Notes under the pieces: generated by a model | Databases searched by the model: none | Told to the model about the DNA's origin: nothing | The model's input: only the letters and a program-made list of their open reading frames with translations | Program-made: the position numbers and the translations under genes | In this document: piece by piece, positions 56,595 through 64,000 of the stretch | Position numbering within the stretch: position 1 is the first letter of the stretch | How the letters are laid out: each line of letters opens with the position of its first letter | DNA from: Marinobacter sp. | GTDB taxonomy: Bacteria; Pseudomonadota; Gammaproteobacteria; Pseudomonadales; Oleiphilaceae | Direction of reading: 5' to 3' | Length of the DNA: 64,000 nucleotides | Assembly: GCA_018066865.1 (NCBI GenBank) | Contig: JAGPVT010000102.1 | Span: 17,346 to 81,345, forward strand

Positions 56595-58220
56595 ATGGCC
56601 CGCGATAACGACCCGATGCTACAGTCCTATGAATACGATGTTCTCATTATCGGCAGCGGCGCTGCCGGCCTGACCGTTGCGCTTAACCTGCCGGAGCATC
56701 TGAAGGTATGCGTTGTCAGCAAGGCTGACATCAGCAGCGGTGCCACGCTCTGGGCCCAGGGCGGCATAGCCGCCGTTCTGGACGACCAGGACTCCACCGA
56801 AAACCATGTGCAGGATACCCTCGCTGCCGGCGGAGGCCTGTGCAGCGAAGAAGCCGTGCGTTTCACTGTGGAGCAAAGCAAGGAAAGCATTGAATGGCTC
56901 ATCGGCACCGGCGTTGATTTTACTCGGGACACCGATGCCCAGCTCCATCTTACCCGCGAAGGCGGCCACAGCCACCGGCGCATCATTCATGCCGCTGATG
57001 CCACCGGGCATGCGGTATCCACAACATTGACCGCCCAGGCCCAGGCCCGACCCAACATCGAACTCAGATCAGGTCGTGTTGCGGTGGATCTGATTACCAA
57101 TCGCAAGCTGGCCTTACCGGGCAACCGCTGCGTTGGCGCCTACATACTGAACCTCGAAGACAACCACGTGGAGCTTTTCCGGGCACGCTTTACAGTGATT
57201 GCTACCGGTGGCGCGTCTAAAGCGTACCGCTACACCACCAATCCTGACGGTGCATCCGGTGATGGCATTGCGATGGCCTGGCGTGCAGGCTGCCGTGTTG
57301 GCAACATGGAGTTCAACCAGTTTCACCCGACCTGCCTGTACCATCCGCACGCCAAGTCGTTCCTGATTACCGAAGCGGTAAGGGGTGAAGGGGGGCTTCT
57401 GAAGCTGCCGGACGGCTCCCGTTTCATGGATCGTTTCGATAAACGTGGCGAACTGGCGCCAAGGGACATAGTGGCCCGAGCCATCGACCATGAAATGAAG
57501 CGGCTGGGTGCAGACCACCTGTATCTGGACATAAGCCACAAGCCTGCGGATTTCGTCCGACATCATTTCCCCACAATCTACGAGAAATGTCTCGAGTTTG
57601 GCATCGACATTACTCGCGAGCCCATTCCTGTGGTGCCTGCAGCACACTATACCTGCGGCGGCATTGTCAGCGACGATCGGGCACGAACTGACATTAACCA
57701 GCTCTATGTAGTCGGGGAAGCCGGGTTTACCGGGCTCCATGGCGCCAATCGTATGGCCAGCAATTCGTTGCTGGAATGCCTGGTGTATGGCCGGGCTGCT
57801 GCTGCCGATATTGCGCGCCGGGAAGCAGACATTCCTCCCCCACCCGAGGCTCCGGCATGGGACGAAAGCCAGGTACGGGATTCGGACGAAGACGTTGTGA
57901 TTTCTCACAACTGGGACGAGCTGCGTCACTTTATGTGGGACTACGTGGGCATTGTGCGCACAACCAAACGCCTGCAGCGGGCAAAGCACCGGGTTGATCT
58001 TCTCTCCGCCGAAATAGGCGAATTTTACAACAACTACCGGGTAACCAACGACCTTCTGGAACTCAGAAATCTGGTCACCGTGTCTGACCTGATCATCTGC
58101 GCGGCGCTGCAACGCAAGGAAAGTCGCGGCCTGCACTACACACTGGATTATCCGGGACTGCTACACGAGCCCCGTGATACCGTACTTATACCAACAACCT
58201 ACAGAACCCCTTCACTTTAA
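56595..58220 (+). CDS. nadB: L-aspartate oxidase
   Basis: The 541-residue flavoenzyme oxidises aspartate to iminoaspartate, the first step of NAD synthesis. [18 protein letters not shown] is the FAD motif, [38 protein letters not shown] and [12 protein letters not shown] follow, and [48 protein letters not shown] is the C-terminal flavin block. It is divergent from algU. An in-frame ATG at 56616 is possible. Confidence 0.96.
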   Translation: MARDNDPMLQSYEYDVLIIGSGAAGLTVALNLPEHLKVCVVSKADISSGATLWAQGGIAAVLDDQDSTENHVQDTLAAGGGLCSEEAVRFTVEQSKESIEWLIGTGVDFTRDTDAQLHLTREGGHSHRRIIHAADATGHAVSTTLTAQAQARPNIELRSGRVAVDLITNRKLALPGNRCVGAYILNLEDNHVELFRARFTVIATGGASKAYRYTTNPDGASGDGIAMAWRAGCRVGNMEFNQFHPTCLYHPHAKSFLITEAVRGEGGLLKLPDGSRFMDRFDKRGELAPRDIVARAIDHEMKRLGADHLYLDISHKPADFVRHHFPTIYEKCLEFGIDITREPIPVVPAAHYTCGGIVSDDRARTDINQLYVVGEAGFTGLHGANRMASNSLLECLVYGRAAAADIARREADIPPPPEAPAWDESQVRDSDEDVVISHNWDELRHFMWDYVGIVRTTKRLQRAKHRVDLLSAEIGEFYNNYRVTNDLLELRNLVTVSDLIICAALQRKESRGLHYTLDYPGLLHEPRDTVLIPTTYRTPSL

Positions 58221-58243
58221 AGGGGACGACCAAGAGAGCAATT

Positions 58244-58510
58244 ATGCAAGACACCCAAGCGGACAATTCGGATTTCAACCGTCTTTGGTGGCACAGCCGC
58301 CGCGGCATGCTGGAACTGGATGTCCTGCTGATTCCATTTCTGGAAAAAGCCTACCGGGATTTGGACAAGGAAGACCAGGAACGCTACAAAAAGCTTCTGA
58401 GCTGTGAAGATGCCGATATGTTCGAATGGTTCATGCAGCGCAGCCGCTCCGATGACCCGGATCTCCAGCACATCGTTGACATCATTCTTGCCCGTGTCCA
58501 ACCGGATTGA
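58244..58510 (+). CDS. sdhE: FAD assembly factor SdhE
   Basis: The 88-residue protein has the [10 protein letters not shown] motif that binds FAD-less succinate dehydrogenase flavoprotein, plus [15 protein letters not shown]. It helps attach FAD to SdhA. Its 3' end overlaps the YgfX-like start by 17 bases. Confidence 0.95.
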   Translation: MQDTQADNSDFNRLWWHSRRGMLELDVLLIPFLEKAYRDLDKEDQERYKKLLSCEDADMFEWFMQRSRSDDPDLQHIVDIILARVQPD

Positions 58511-58955
58511 CCTCACGCTTTCACGATGCGTTATGGCGGGCTGCCTCGCTGCCGCACCATGGCTGGTCGCCAGCACTTTCGCACTGATAGCCGGCGCTTC
58601 CGGAAAGCACTGGATGTATGCGCTGGCACCGCTAACCCTGGCAGGCGCGCTGTACCATTACCGGCTGAATGGATTATTAGCAGGGCCTTCGGCCGTTCTG
58701 GCGTTGCATCAGGATCAGGGTACGCTCTATGCCCGCCTTGGAAATGGGCAAATTCTGGCGGTAAGCGCCAGCCCTTCAAGCCGCATCAGTTCGAAGTTCG
58801 CACTCTTGAAACTGCAGCCTGTGGCCTCCACATCTCCTTCATACCCGGTTGTGCTACTCTCCGACAGACGGATTGCGGGTAACGTATCCGAAGATCAGTT
58901 TCGCCGCCTGAGAATGTGGCTCCGACTGGGCCGCGCTCAGCAATCATTTGAATAG
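58494..58955 (+). CDS. YgfX-like (CptA-type) membrane protein
   Basis: From a GTG at 58494 the product has 153 residues with two membrane segments (about 12-32 and 38-58) and a soluble C-terminal domain, the layout of YgfX/CptA proteins found after sdhE in enterobacteria. The start overlaps sdhE by 17 bases, a typical coupling. A start at 58533 would shorten it by 13 residues. The toxin role described in E. coli is not shown here. Confidence 0.7.
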   Translation: MSNRIDLTLSRCVMAGCLAAAPWLVASTFALIAGASGKHWMYALAPLTLAGALYHYRLNGLLAGPSAVLALHQDQGTLYARLGNGQILAVSASPSSRISSKFALLKLQPVASTSPSYPVVLLSDRRIAGNVSEDQFRRLRMWLRLGRAQQSFE

Positions 58956-58976
58956 CTTTTTGCCCGGAGTTTTCCC

Positions 58977-59987
58977 ATGACTGGTACAGAAACACCTGTT
59001 TCAGCCACACCTGTCTACACATCAGCCGAGTTCCCACCACCGGCTTCGGGCCACATCCTGCTGACCAATCGTGTTCTGGTTCGCATCTCCGGCCCGGGTA
59101 CTGACAAGTTCCTGCAGGGCCAGCTAAGCCAGAACCTTGATGACGTCAAAACAGGCACGTCACCCCGCGCCGCCGGCGCGACACCCAAAGGCCGTGCTTA
59201 CTGCCTGACTCGTCTTGTGCGCGATGGCGACGACATTCTGATGGACCTGCCCTCCGAGCTGGCAGAGTCAATCATGGCTCACCTGCGCAAATACATGATG
59301 CTGTTCCGTGGCACCTCAATGACGGCACAGACCGATGGAAAAATCATCGGGCTGCTTGGCAATGAGGCCGCGTCAAGCCTTGCCGGGGAAGGGCTTAACA
59401 GCCTAACATCGCCGGGAGACACTCTGGCGCTGGACCCAGGGTTTCTGATCCGCACAGAGAACACGGCGGAAAGGCTGCCCCGCTTTGAACTGTGGCAACC
59501 CAACGCAGGGGATCTGAAGCTGGACAGCATTCCGGAGAAAACTCTGGCCGACTGGCAGGCATCCGAGATTGCCGCAGGCGTACCCATGCTAAGCACAGCC
59601 ACCAGCGAATCCTATGTGCCACAAATGCTCAACTGGCAACATCTGAACGGCGTGCACTTCAAAAAAGGCTGCTACACCGGCCAGGAAGTAATCGCCCGAA
59701 TGCACTTCCTCGGGCAGCTCAAAAAAAGCCTGTTTCGCTTTCGTATTGCAGAGGCTAACTCCATACCCACTCCCGGCACCTCCATCATGGCGGGCGAACG
59801 CTCAGTGGGCGAAGTGGTCAATGCAGTCGGCTTCAATAATGGCTCCTGCGAACTGCTTGCGGTCATCCGGCACGACGCCGCCAACGGCGAACTGTTAACA
59901 GATAGCCAGCCAGAAGCTTTGCTGGAACAGCAACCGCTGCCCTACACCGTTACCGAACGCAAAGACAGCGCACGAGAGGATACATAA
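58977..59987 (+). CDS. ygfZ: Folate-binding iron-sulphur cluster repair protein YgfZ
   Basis: The 336-residue protein shares the GcvT-like fold of YgfZ. KKGCYTGQEVIARMHFLG (about residues 222-239) is its signature with the conserved Cys. It supports assembly or repair of certain Fe-S enzymes. It follows sdhE and the YgfX-like gene, a grouping also seen in E. coli. Confidence 0.95.
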   Translation: MTGTETPVSATPVYTSAEFPPPASGHILLTNRVLVRISGPGTDKFLQGQLSQNLDDVKTGTSPRAAGATPKGRAYCLTRLVRDGDDILMDLPSELAESIMAHLRKYMMLFRGTSMTAQTDGKIIGLLGNEAASSLAGEGLNSLTSPGDTLALDPGFLIRTENTAERLPRFELWQPNAGDLKLDSIPEKTLADWQASEIAAGVPMLSTATSESYVPQMLNWQHLNGVHFKKGCYTGQEVIARMHFLGQLKKSLFRFRIAEANSIPTPGTSIMAGERSVGEVVNAVGFNNGSCELLAVIRHDAANGELLTDSQPEALLEQQPLPYTVTERKDSAREDT

Positions 59988-60106
59988 GTTGACAGGCAAA
60001 CCTGTGAAAATTTGCTATAAATAGAATTCATATTTCTGACCTTCGGGGGCGCCCGCTCGACAACATCACGGGCCTCCCGAACTGACAAGCGGACCTCTGC
60101 CAAACT

Positions 60107-60940
60107 ATGTCGAATATTGCTGAAACCATCAAAGCGGATCTTACGGCCGCAATCGAAAACGACAAACTGGTACTTCCCACCCTGCCGGAAGCCGCGCTTC
60201 AGGTGCGCGATATCGCCGAGTCCGAAGATTCGGCCATTGGTGACCTGGTCAAGGTTATCAGCAACGATACAGCGCTCTCTGCCCGCATCATCCGCGTTTG
60301 CAACAGCCCATTGTTCCGGGGCAACCGTGCTATAGAGAACCTGAACATGGCGGTAAGCCGGCTCGGCATGGCCTACACCAGCAACCTGGCCATGGGCCTG
60401 GCCATGCAGCAGATGTTCCAGGCAACCTCCGACATGATCGACAAGCGCCTGCGCGCAACATGGCAGACCAGCACCGAAGTGGCTGGTGTTTGCCACGTAC
60501 TCGCCCAGCACTACACAAAGCTGAAGCCGGACCAGGCCACCCTGGCTGGTCTGGTGCACCTGATCGGCGTTCTGCCTATTTTGCGCTACGTGGAAGACGA
60601 GGATGTGCAGATAAGCAGCATCATGCTGGACAACGTCATTGAAGAACTGCATCCAAGAATCGGGGCAGCTATTCTTAAAAAGTGGGACTTCCCGAAAGAC
60701 CTGCAGAATGTTCCGCTGGAATACGCCAACTTCAAGAGAGAAGTACCTTCAGCCGACTACGCCGACTTGGTCATGGTGGCCAACCTTCAACTGGTTGCGG
60801 GCTCTGAGCATAACTGGGCACAGATGGACTGGACTGCCATCTCGGCTTTCGATCGCCTCGGCCTTGACCCGAATATCGACATGAACGAAGAAGAAGATCT
60901 GAACGCCCAGATGGAAGCCGCGATGGCCTTGCTTCAATAG
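60107..60940 (+). CDS. HDOD domain protein
   Basis: The 277-residue protein is an HDOD domain with little else: [40 protein letters not shown] and [19 protein letters not shown] mark the domain, followed by a short acidic tail. No output domain is fused. It overlaps the ung stop by seven bases tail to tail. The role is probably a signalling scaffold; the partner is unknown. Confidence 0.9.
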   Translation: MSNIAETIKADLTAAIENDKLVLPTLPEAALQVRDIAESEDSAIGDLVKVISNDTALSARIIRVCNSPLFRGNRAIENLNMAVSRLGMAYTSNLAMGLAMQQMFQATSDMIDKRLRATWQTSTEVAGVCHVLAQHYTKLKPDQATLAGLVHLIGVLPILRYVEDEDVQISSIMLDNVIEELHPRIGAAILKKWDFPKDLQNVPLEYANFKREVPSADYADLVMVANLQLVAGSEHNWAQMDWTAISAFDRLGLDPNIDMNEEEDLNAQMEAAMALLQ

Positions 60941-61659
60941 CCGACGCTCACATCTGCCTTAGATGGCAGCGCCCAGTTTACCGGTCCCTGCCCTTGCTCC
61001 CGGAGCCATTCATTGGCCCGGGAGAAATGCTTGCAACCAAAGAATCCGCGATAAGCACTGAGCGGTGACGGGTGCGGCCCCTCCAGCACCAAGTGCCTGC
61101 TCCGATCAATGTGCCGCCCTTTCTTGCGGGCATAGTTTCCCCAGAGCAAGAACACGACACCTTCACGTTCTCGGTTCACGGTCTCAATAATGCGATCCGT
61201 AAACGTCTCCCAGCCTTTCCCCTGATGCACACCGGCCTCGCCCTGAACCACCGTAAGCACACTGTTGAGCAGCAATACGCCCTGCTCCGCCCATGGCTGC
61301 AGGCAGCCGTGATCCGGCGGCGCAATGCCCAGATCACTCTGAATTTCCTTGAACATGTTCACGAGCGACGGTGGCGGGGGAACGTCCGGCCTTACTGAAA
61401 AACACAGGCCATGGGCCTGGCCAGGGCCGTGATAGGGGTCTTGCCCAAGAATCACAACACGTACCTCATGAAGAGGCGTACTGTTCAAGGCATTGAAGCA
61501 GTGGGCGCTGTCCGGGAAGAGAACCTTCCCGGCACTTTCTTCAGCAGCCAGAAATTCGGCCAGCGCCTGCATGTAGGGCTGGCTGAATTCGTCTGCGAGA
61601 TACTCTTTCCAGCCCCGGTCGGATCTGAGATGGCTAGCCAGTACCTCAACCGGGTGCAT
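60934..61659 (-). CDS. ung: Uracil-DNA glycosylase
   Basis: The 241-residue enzyme removes uracil from [24 protein letters not shown] holds the catalytic Asp, [13 protein letters not shown] the uracil-binding strand and [17 protein letters not shown] the DNA-binding His loop. It lies two bases after lysS on the same strand, so they are probably co-transcribed. Confidence 0.97.
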   Translation of the reverse strand: MHPVEVLASHLRSDRGWKEYLADEFSQPYMQALAEFLAAEESAGKVLFPDSAHCFNALNSTPLHEVRVVILGQDPYHGPGQAHGLCFSVRPDVPPPPSLVNMFKEIQSDLGIAPPDHGCLQPWAEQGVLLLNSVLTVVQGEAGVHQGKGWETFTDRIIETVNREREGVVFLLWGNYARKKGRHIDRSRHLVLEGPHPSPLSAYRGFFGCKHFSRANEWLREQGQGPVNWALPSKADVSVGY

Positions 61660-61661
61660 GG

Positions 61662-63209
61662 TTACTCCTTACCTTCAATATTCTCGCTTTTCGAGCTCTC
61701 GGCCTTATGCTCCGGGCGCATGGCCGGGAACAGGATCACGTCGCGAATGGAAGGCGAGTTAGTCAACAGCATGGCCAGACGGTCAATACCTATACCCTCG
61801 CCCGCCGTTGGCGGTAGCCCGTACTCCAGAGCCATCACGTAATCTTCATCGTAGAACATGGCCTCGTCGTCGCCGGCATCTTTCTCGGCAACCTGCGCCT
61901 GGAAGCGCTCAGCCTGATCTTCCGCATCGTTAAGCTCGGAAAAGCCGTTGGCAATCTCGCGGCCACCCACGAAGAACTCGAAGCGCTCAGTCACAAACGG
62001 ATTGCTGTCTTTGCAACGCGCCAGCGGCGACACTTCTTTCGGGTATTCCGTGATGAACGTAGGCTGCATCAGGCGATGCTCTGCCGTCGCTTCAAAGATC
62101 TCGATCTGAACCTTGCCCAGGCCCCAGCCGTTTTTCACGTGAATGCCCAGATCTTTTGCAACCTGCCGCGCAGAAGCCTCATCCGCAAGCTGCTCGGCAG
62201 TGACGTTCGGAGAGAAGCGCAGGATGGCGTCCACCACAGTCAAACGCTCAAAAGGCTTGCCGAAGTCGTACTCGATAGATTCTTCCGTGCCGTCAGCCAA
62301 GGTTCGGGTATTCACCACCTTGGTAGTGCCCAGCACCTGCTCAGCAATAGCGCGCAGCATGTCTTCGGTAAGGTCCATCAGGTCGTTGTAATCGGCATAC
62401 GCCTGATAGAATTCCACCATGGTAAATTCCGGGTTATGACGAGTGGAAAGCCCCTCGTTCCGAAAGTTACGGTTAATCTCGAATACCCGCTCAAAACCGC
62501 CTACAACCAGGCGCTTCAGATACAGCTCCGGCGCGATGCGCAGGTACATATCAATACCCAGAGCGTTGTGATGGGTCATAAACGGTCGTGCTGTGGCGCC
62601 ACCCGGAATCACCTGCAACATGGGGGTTTCCACCTCCATGAAATCGCGGTCTGCAAAAAACTGACGCATGGCAGTAATGATCTTCGAGCGCGCAAGGAAT
62701 ACCCGGCGGCTGTCTTCATTGACCATCAGATCCACATAGCGGTGACGATAGCGCGATTCGGTATCGGTCAGGCCTTTGTGCTTCTCCGGCAGCGGGCGCA
62801 GTGACTTGGTAAGCAGCACATACTCATCCATAGTCACATAGAGATCGCCCTTACCGGACTTGGTCAGAATTCCACGCACACCAACAATGTCGCCAAGATC
62901 CCAGTGCCTGGTATCTTTCTGTACATCTTTGGTCGCGTAGATCTGCATACGGCCAGTCATATCCTGGACCACTTTGAATGCCTTGCGATCAAGCATCATG
63001 CGACCGGCAATGGCAACCTCTATGCCCATGGACTCCAGCTCTTCCTTGCTCTTGTCACCGTATTTCGCCTGCAGTTCGGCGGCGGTGGCATCGCGTCGGA
63101 AATCGTTGGGGAAGGGATTACCGCTCTCGCGCAGCTCTGCCAGCTTGGCACGGCGCTCAGCAATCAGCCTGTTGTCCTCTTGCGGTGCATTCTTGGTGTG
63201 TTCAGTCAT
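61662..63209 (-). CDS. lysS: Lysine--tRNA ligase (class II)
   Basis: The 515-residue enzyme has an N-terminal OB-fold anticodon domain ([22 protein letters not shown]) and class II motifs: motif 2 [23 protein letters not shown] and motif 3 [24 protein letters not shown]. It charges tRNA-Lys. It follows prfB by 53 bases, the usual order in many bacteria. Confidence 0.97.
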   Translation of the reverse strand: MTEHTKNAPQEDNRLIAERRAKLAELRESGNPFPNDFRRDATAAELQAKYGDKSKEELESMGIEVAIAGRMMLDRKAFKVVQDMTGRMQIYATKDVQKDTRHWDLGDIVGVRGILTKSGKGDLYVTMDEYVLLTKSLRPLPEKHKGLTDTESRYRHRYVDLMVNEDSRRVFLARSKIITAMRQFFADRDFMEVETPMLQVIPGGATARPFMTHHNALGIDMYLRIAPELYLKRLVVGGFERVFEINRNFRNEGLSTRHNPEFTMVEFYQAYADYNDLMDLTEDMLRAIAEQVLGTTKVVNTRTLADGTEESIEYDFGKPFERLTVVDAILRFSPNVTAEQLADEASARQVAKDLGIHVKNGWGLGKVQIEIFEATAEHRLMQPTFITEYPKEVSPLARCKDSNPFVTERFEFFVGGREIANGFSELNDAEDQAERFQAQVAEKDAGDDEAMFYDEDYVMALEYGLPPTAGEGIGIDRLAMLLTNSPSIRDVILFPAMRPEHKAESSKSENIEGKE

Positions 63210-63262
63210 GTTGGCTCACTAGAAAATCAGGGGTGTCCGGGCTGGCTTGGCAATGACGCTGA

Positions 63263-64000
63263 TTACAGCGCCATCTTCAGGCTGGCTTCGATAAACTTGT
63301 CAATATCACCATCCAACACCGCCTGGGTGTTGCTGGTTTCAACCTTGGTACGCAAATCCTTGATGCGGCCATCATCCAGCACATAGGAACGAATCTGGCT
63401 GCCCCATCCAATATCGGATTTTGCGTCTTCGGCTTTCTGCTTCTCAGCGTTGCGCGCCTGCATCTCACGCTCATAAAGCTTGGCCTTAAGCTGCTTCATG
63501 GCCTGATCTTTGTTCTGATGCTGGCTTCGGCCGGCCTGACAGGCCACAACAACGCCCGTCGGGTTGTGAGTCAGACGCACTGCAGATTCTGTCCGGTTAA
63601 CGTGCTGACCACCGGCGCCAGAGGCACGGTAAACATCCACTCGCAGGTCTGCCGGGTTGATCTCAATCTCGAAACTGTCATCCACTTCCGGCGAAACAAA
63701 CACCGAAGAAAAGGAGGTATGGCGACGGTTACCAGAATCGAAAGGCGACTTACGAACCAGGCGGTGCACACCGGTTTCCGTGCGCGCCCAACCGAACGCG
63801 TATTCGCCTTGAATATGAATGGTGGCACTCTTCACGCCAGCCACATCACCTTCCTGTAACTCCACAATCTCTGTCTTGAAACCACGGCTCTCGGCCCAGC
63901 GCAGATACATGCGCAGAAGCATATTAGCCCAGTCCTGAGCCTCAGTACCGCCCGACCCGGCCTGGATTTCCAGGTAGGCGCTATTGGCGTCCATCTCACC
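63263..64000 (-). CDS. prfB: Peptide chain release factor 2, 5' end cut by window edge
   Basis: About 245 C-terminal codons are present; the N-terminal 120 or so residues, and the usual programmed frameshift site near codon 25, lie beyond the right edge. [13 protein letters not shown] contains the SPF stop-recognition tripeptide and [16 protein letters not shown] the GGQ catalytic motif. It ends translation at UAA and UGA. lysS follows. Confidence 0.97.
   Translation of the reverse strand, partial: GEMDANSAYLEIQAGSGGTEAQDWANMLLRMYLRWAESRGFKTEIVELQEGDVAGVKSATIHIQGEYAFGWARTETGVHRLVRKSPFDSGNRRHTSFSSVFVSPEVDDSFEIEINPADLRVDVYRASGAGGQHVNRTESAVRLTHNPTGVVVACQAGRSQHQNKDQAMKQLKAKLYEREMQARNAEKQKAEDAKSDIGWGSQIRSYVLDDGRIKDLRTKVETSNTQAVLDGDIDKFIEASLKMAL

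Noticed and set aside
57114..58136. 340-codon minus-strand frame inside nadB
   Set aside because: Antisense to nadB, whose motifs are intact; typical of high-GC third positions.
59989..60021. TTGACA followed by TATAAA upstream of the HDOD gene as a promoter
   Set aside because: The spacing is 21 bases, too long for a normal sigma-70 promoter; kept only as a note.

Overview
The window looks like a conserved chromosomal segment of a marine gammaproteobacterium, most probably Marinobacter. The strongest pointer is the fatty acyl reductase at 13856-15403, which I recognise as a close relative of the wax-ester fatty acyl/aldehyde reductase of Marinobacter (the Maqu_2220 type). Gene order agrees: nadB / algU-mucABCD / lepA-lepB-rnc-era-recO-pdxJ, and gacS / cysM-rlmD-relA-mazG, are blocks shared with Pseudomonas and its relatives. 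I see no tRNA, rRNA, CRISPR array, insertion sequence or prophage. The segment is dense core genome with a few lineage-specific genes.

Layout. (1) 1-6.4 kb: a minus-strand operon of acyl-CoA dehydrogenase, short-chain dehydrogenase, APH-type kinase, histidine phosphatase and a second dehydrogenase (cut by the left edge). It is divergent from a LysR regulator and reads as an acyl-CoA or hydroxyacyl-CoA catabolic module. Two small unknown genes follow. (2) 6.4-11 kb: a tartrate/isopropylmalate-type dehydrogenase, a DUF1439 lipoprotein, a CPXCG protein, an aminotransferase and a D-2-hydroxyacid dehydrogenase. (3) 11-15.4 kb: a NarL-type response regulator, acs and the fatty acyl reductase, which together cover acetate activation and fatty alcohol formation. 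(4) 15.5-22.5 kb: a MinD/FlhG-like ATPase divergent from an HDOD-histidine kinase, a REC-PAS-GGDEF-EAL protein and a methyltransferase fused to a DUF2156/LPG-synthase-type domain. (5) 22.5-33.7 kb: murI-nudC, plsB, the adk-tsaB-hypothetical-rsmJ operon, and ppc with a YbaK-HDOD fusion gene. (6) 33.8-34.4 kb: two convergent small paralogous proteins. (7) 34.5-43.1 kb: mazG, relA, rlmD and cysM, divergent from gacS. (8) 43.1-49.2 kb: pdxJ, recO, era, rnc, a DUF4845 gene, lepB and lepA. (9) 49.3-52 kb: a CHASE-PAS-GGDEF-EAL gene sitting between lepA and mucD. (10) 52-56.5 kb: the envelope-stress operon algU-mucA-mucB-mucC-mucD. (11) 56.6-64 kb: nadB, sdhE, a YgfX-like gene, ygfZ, an HDOD gene, ung, lysS and the 3' part of prfB.

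Recurring themes are signalling (three HDOD proteins, two GGDEF/EAL proteins, GacS, RelA, AlgU/Muc) and lipid metabolism (acyl-CoA catabolism, acs, fatty acyl reductase, plsB). I found no clearly new large defence or biosynthetic system. The least ordinary items are the HDOD-kinase/c-di-GMP/methyltransferase-LPG operon, the YbaK-HDOD fusion, the probably degenerate EAL domain of the CHASE protein inserted between mucD and lepA, the convergent small paralogue pair, and a few unannotated short reading frames.
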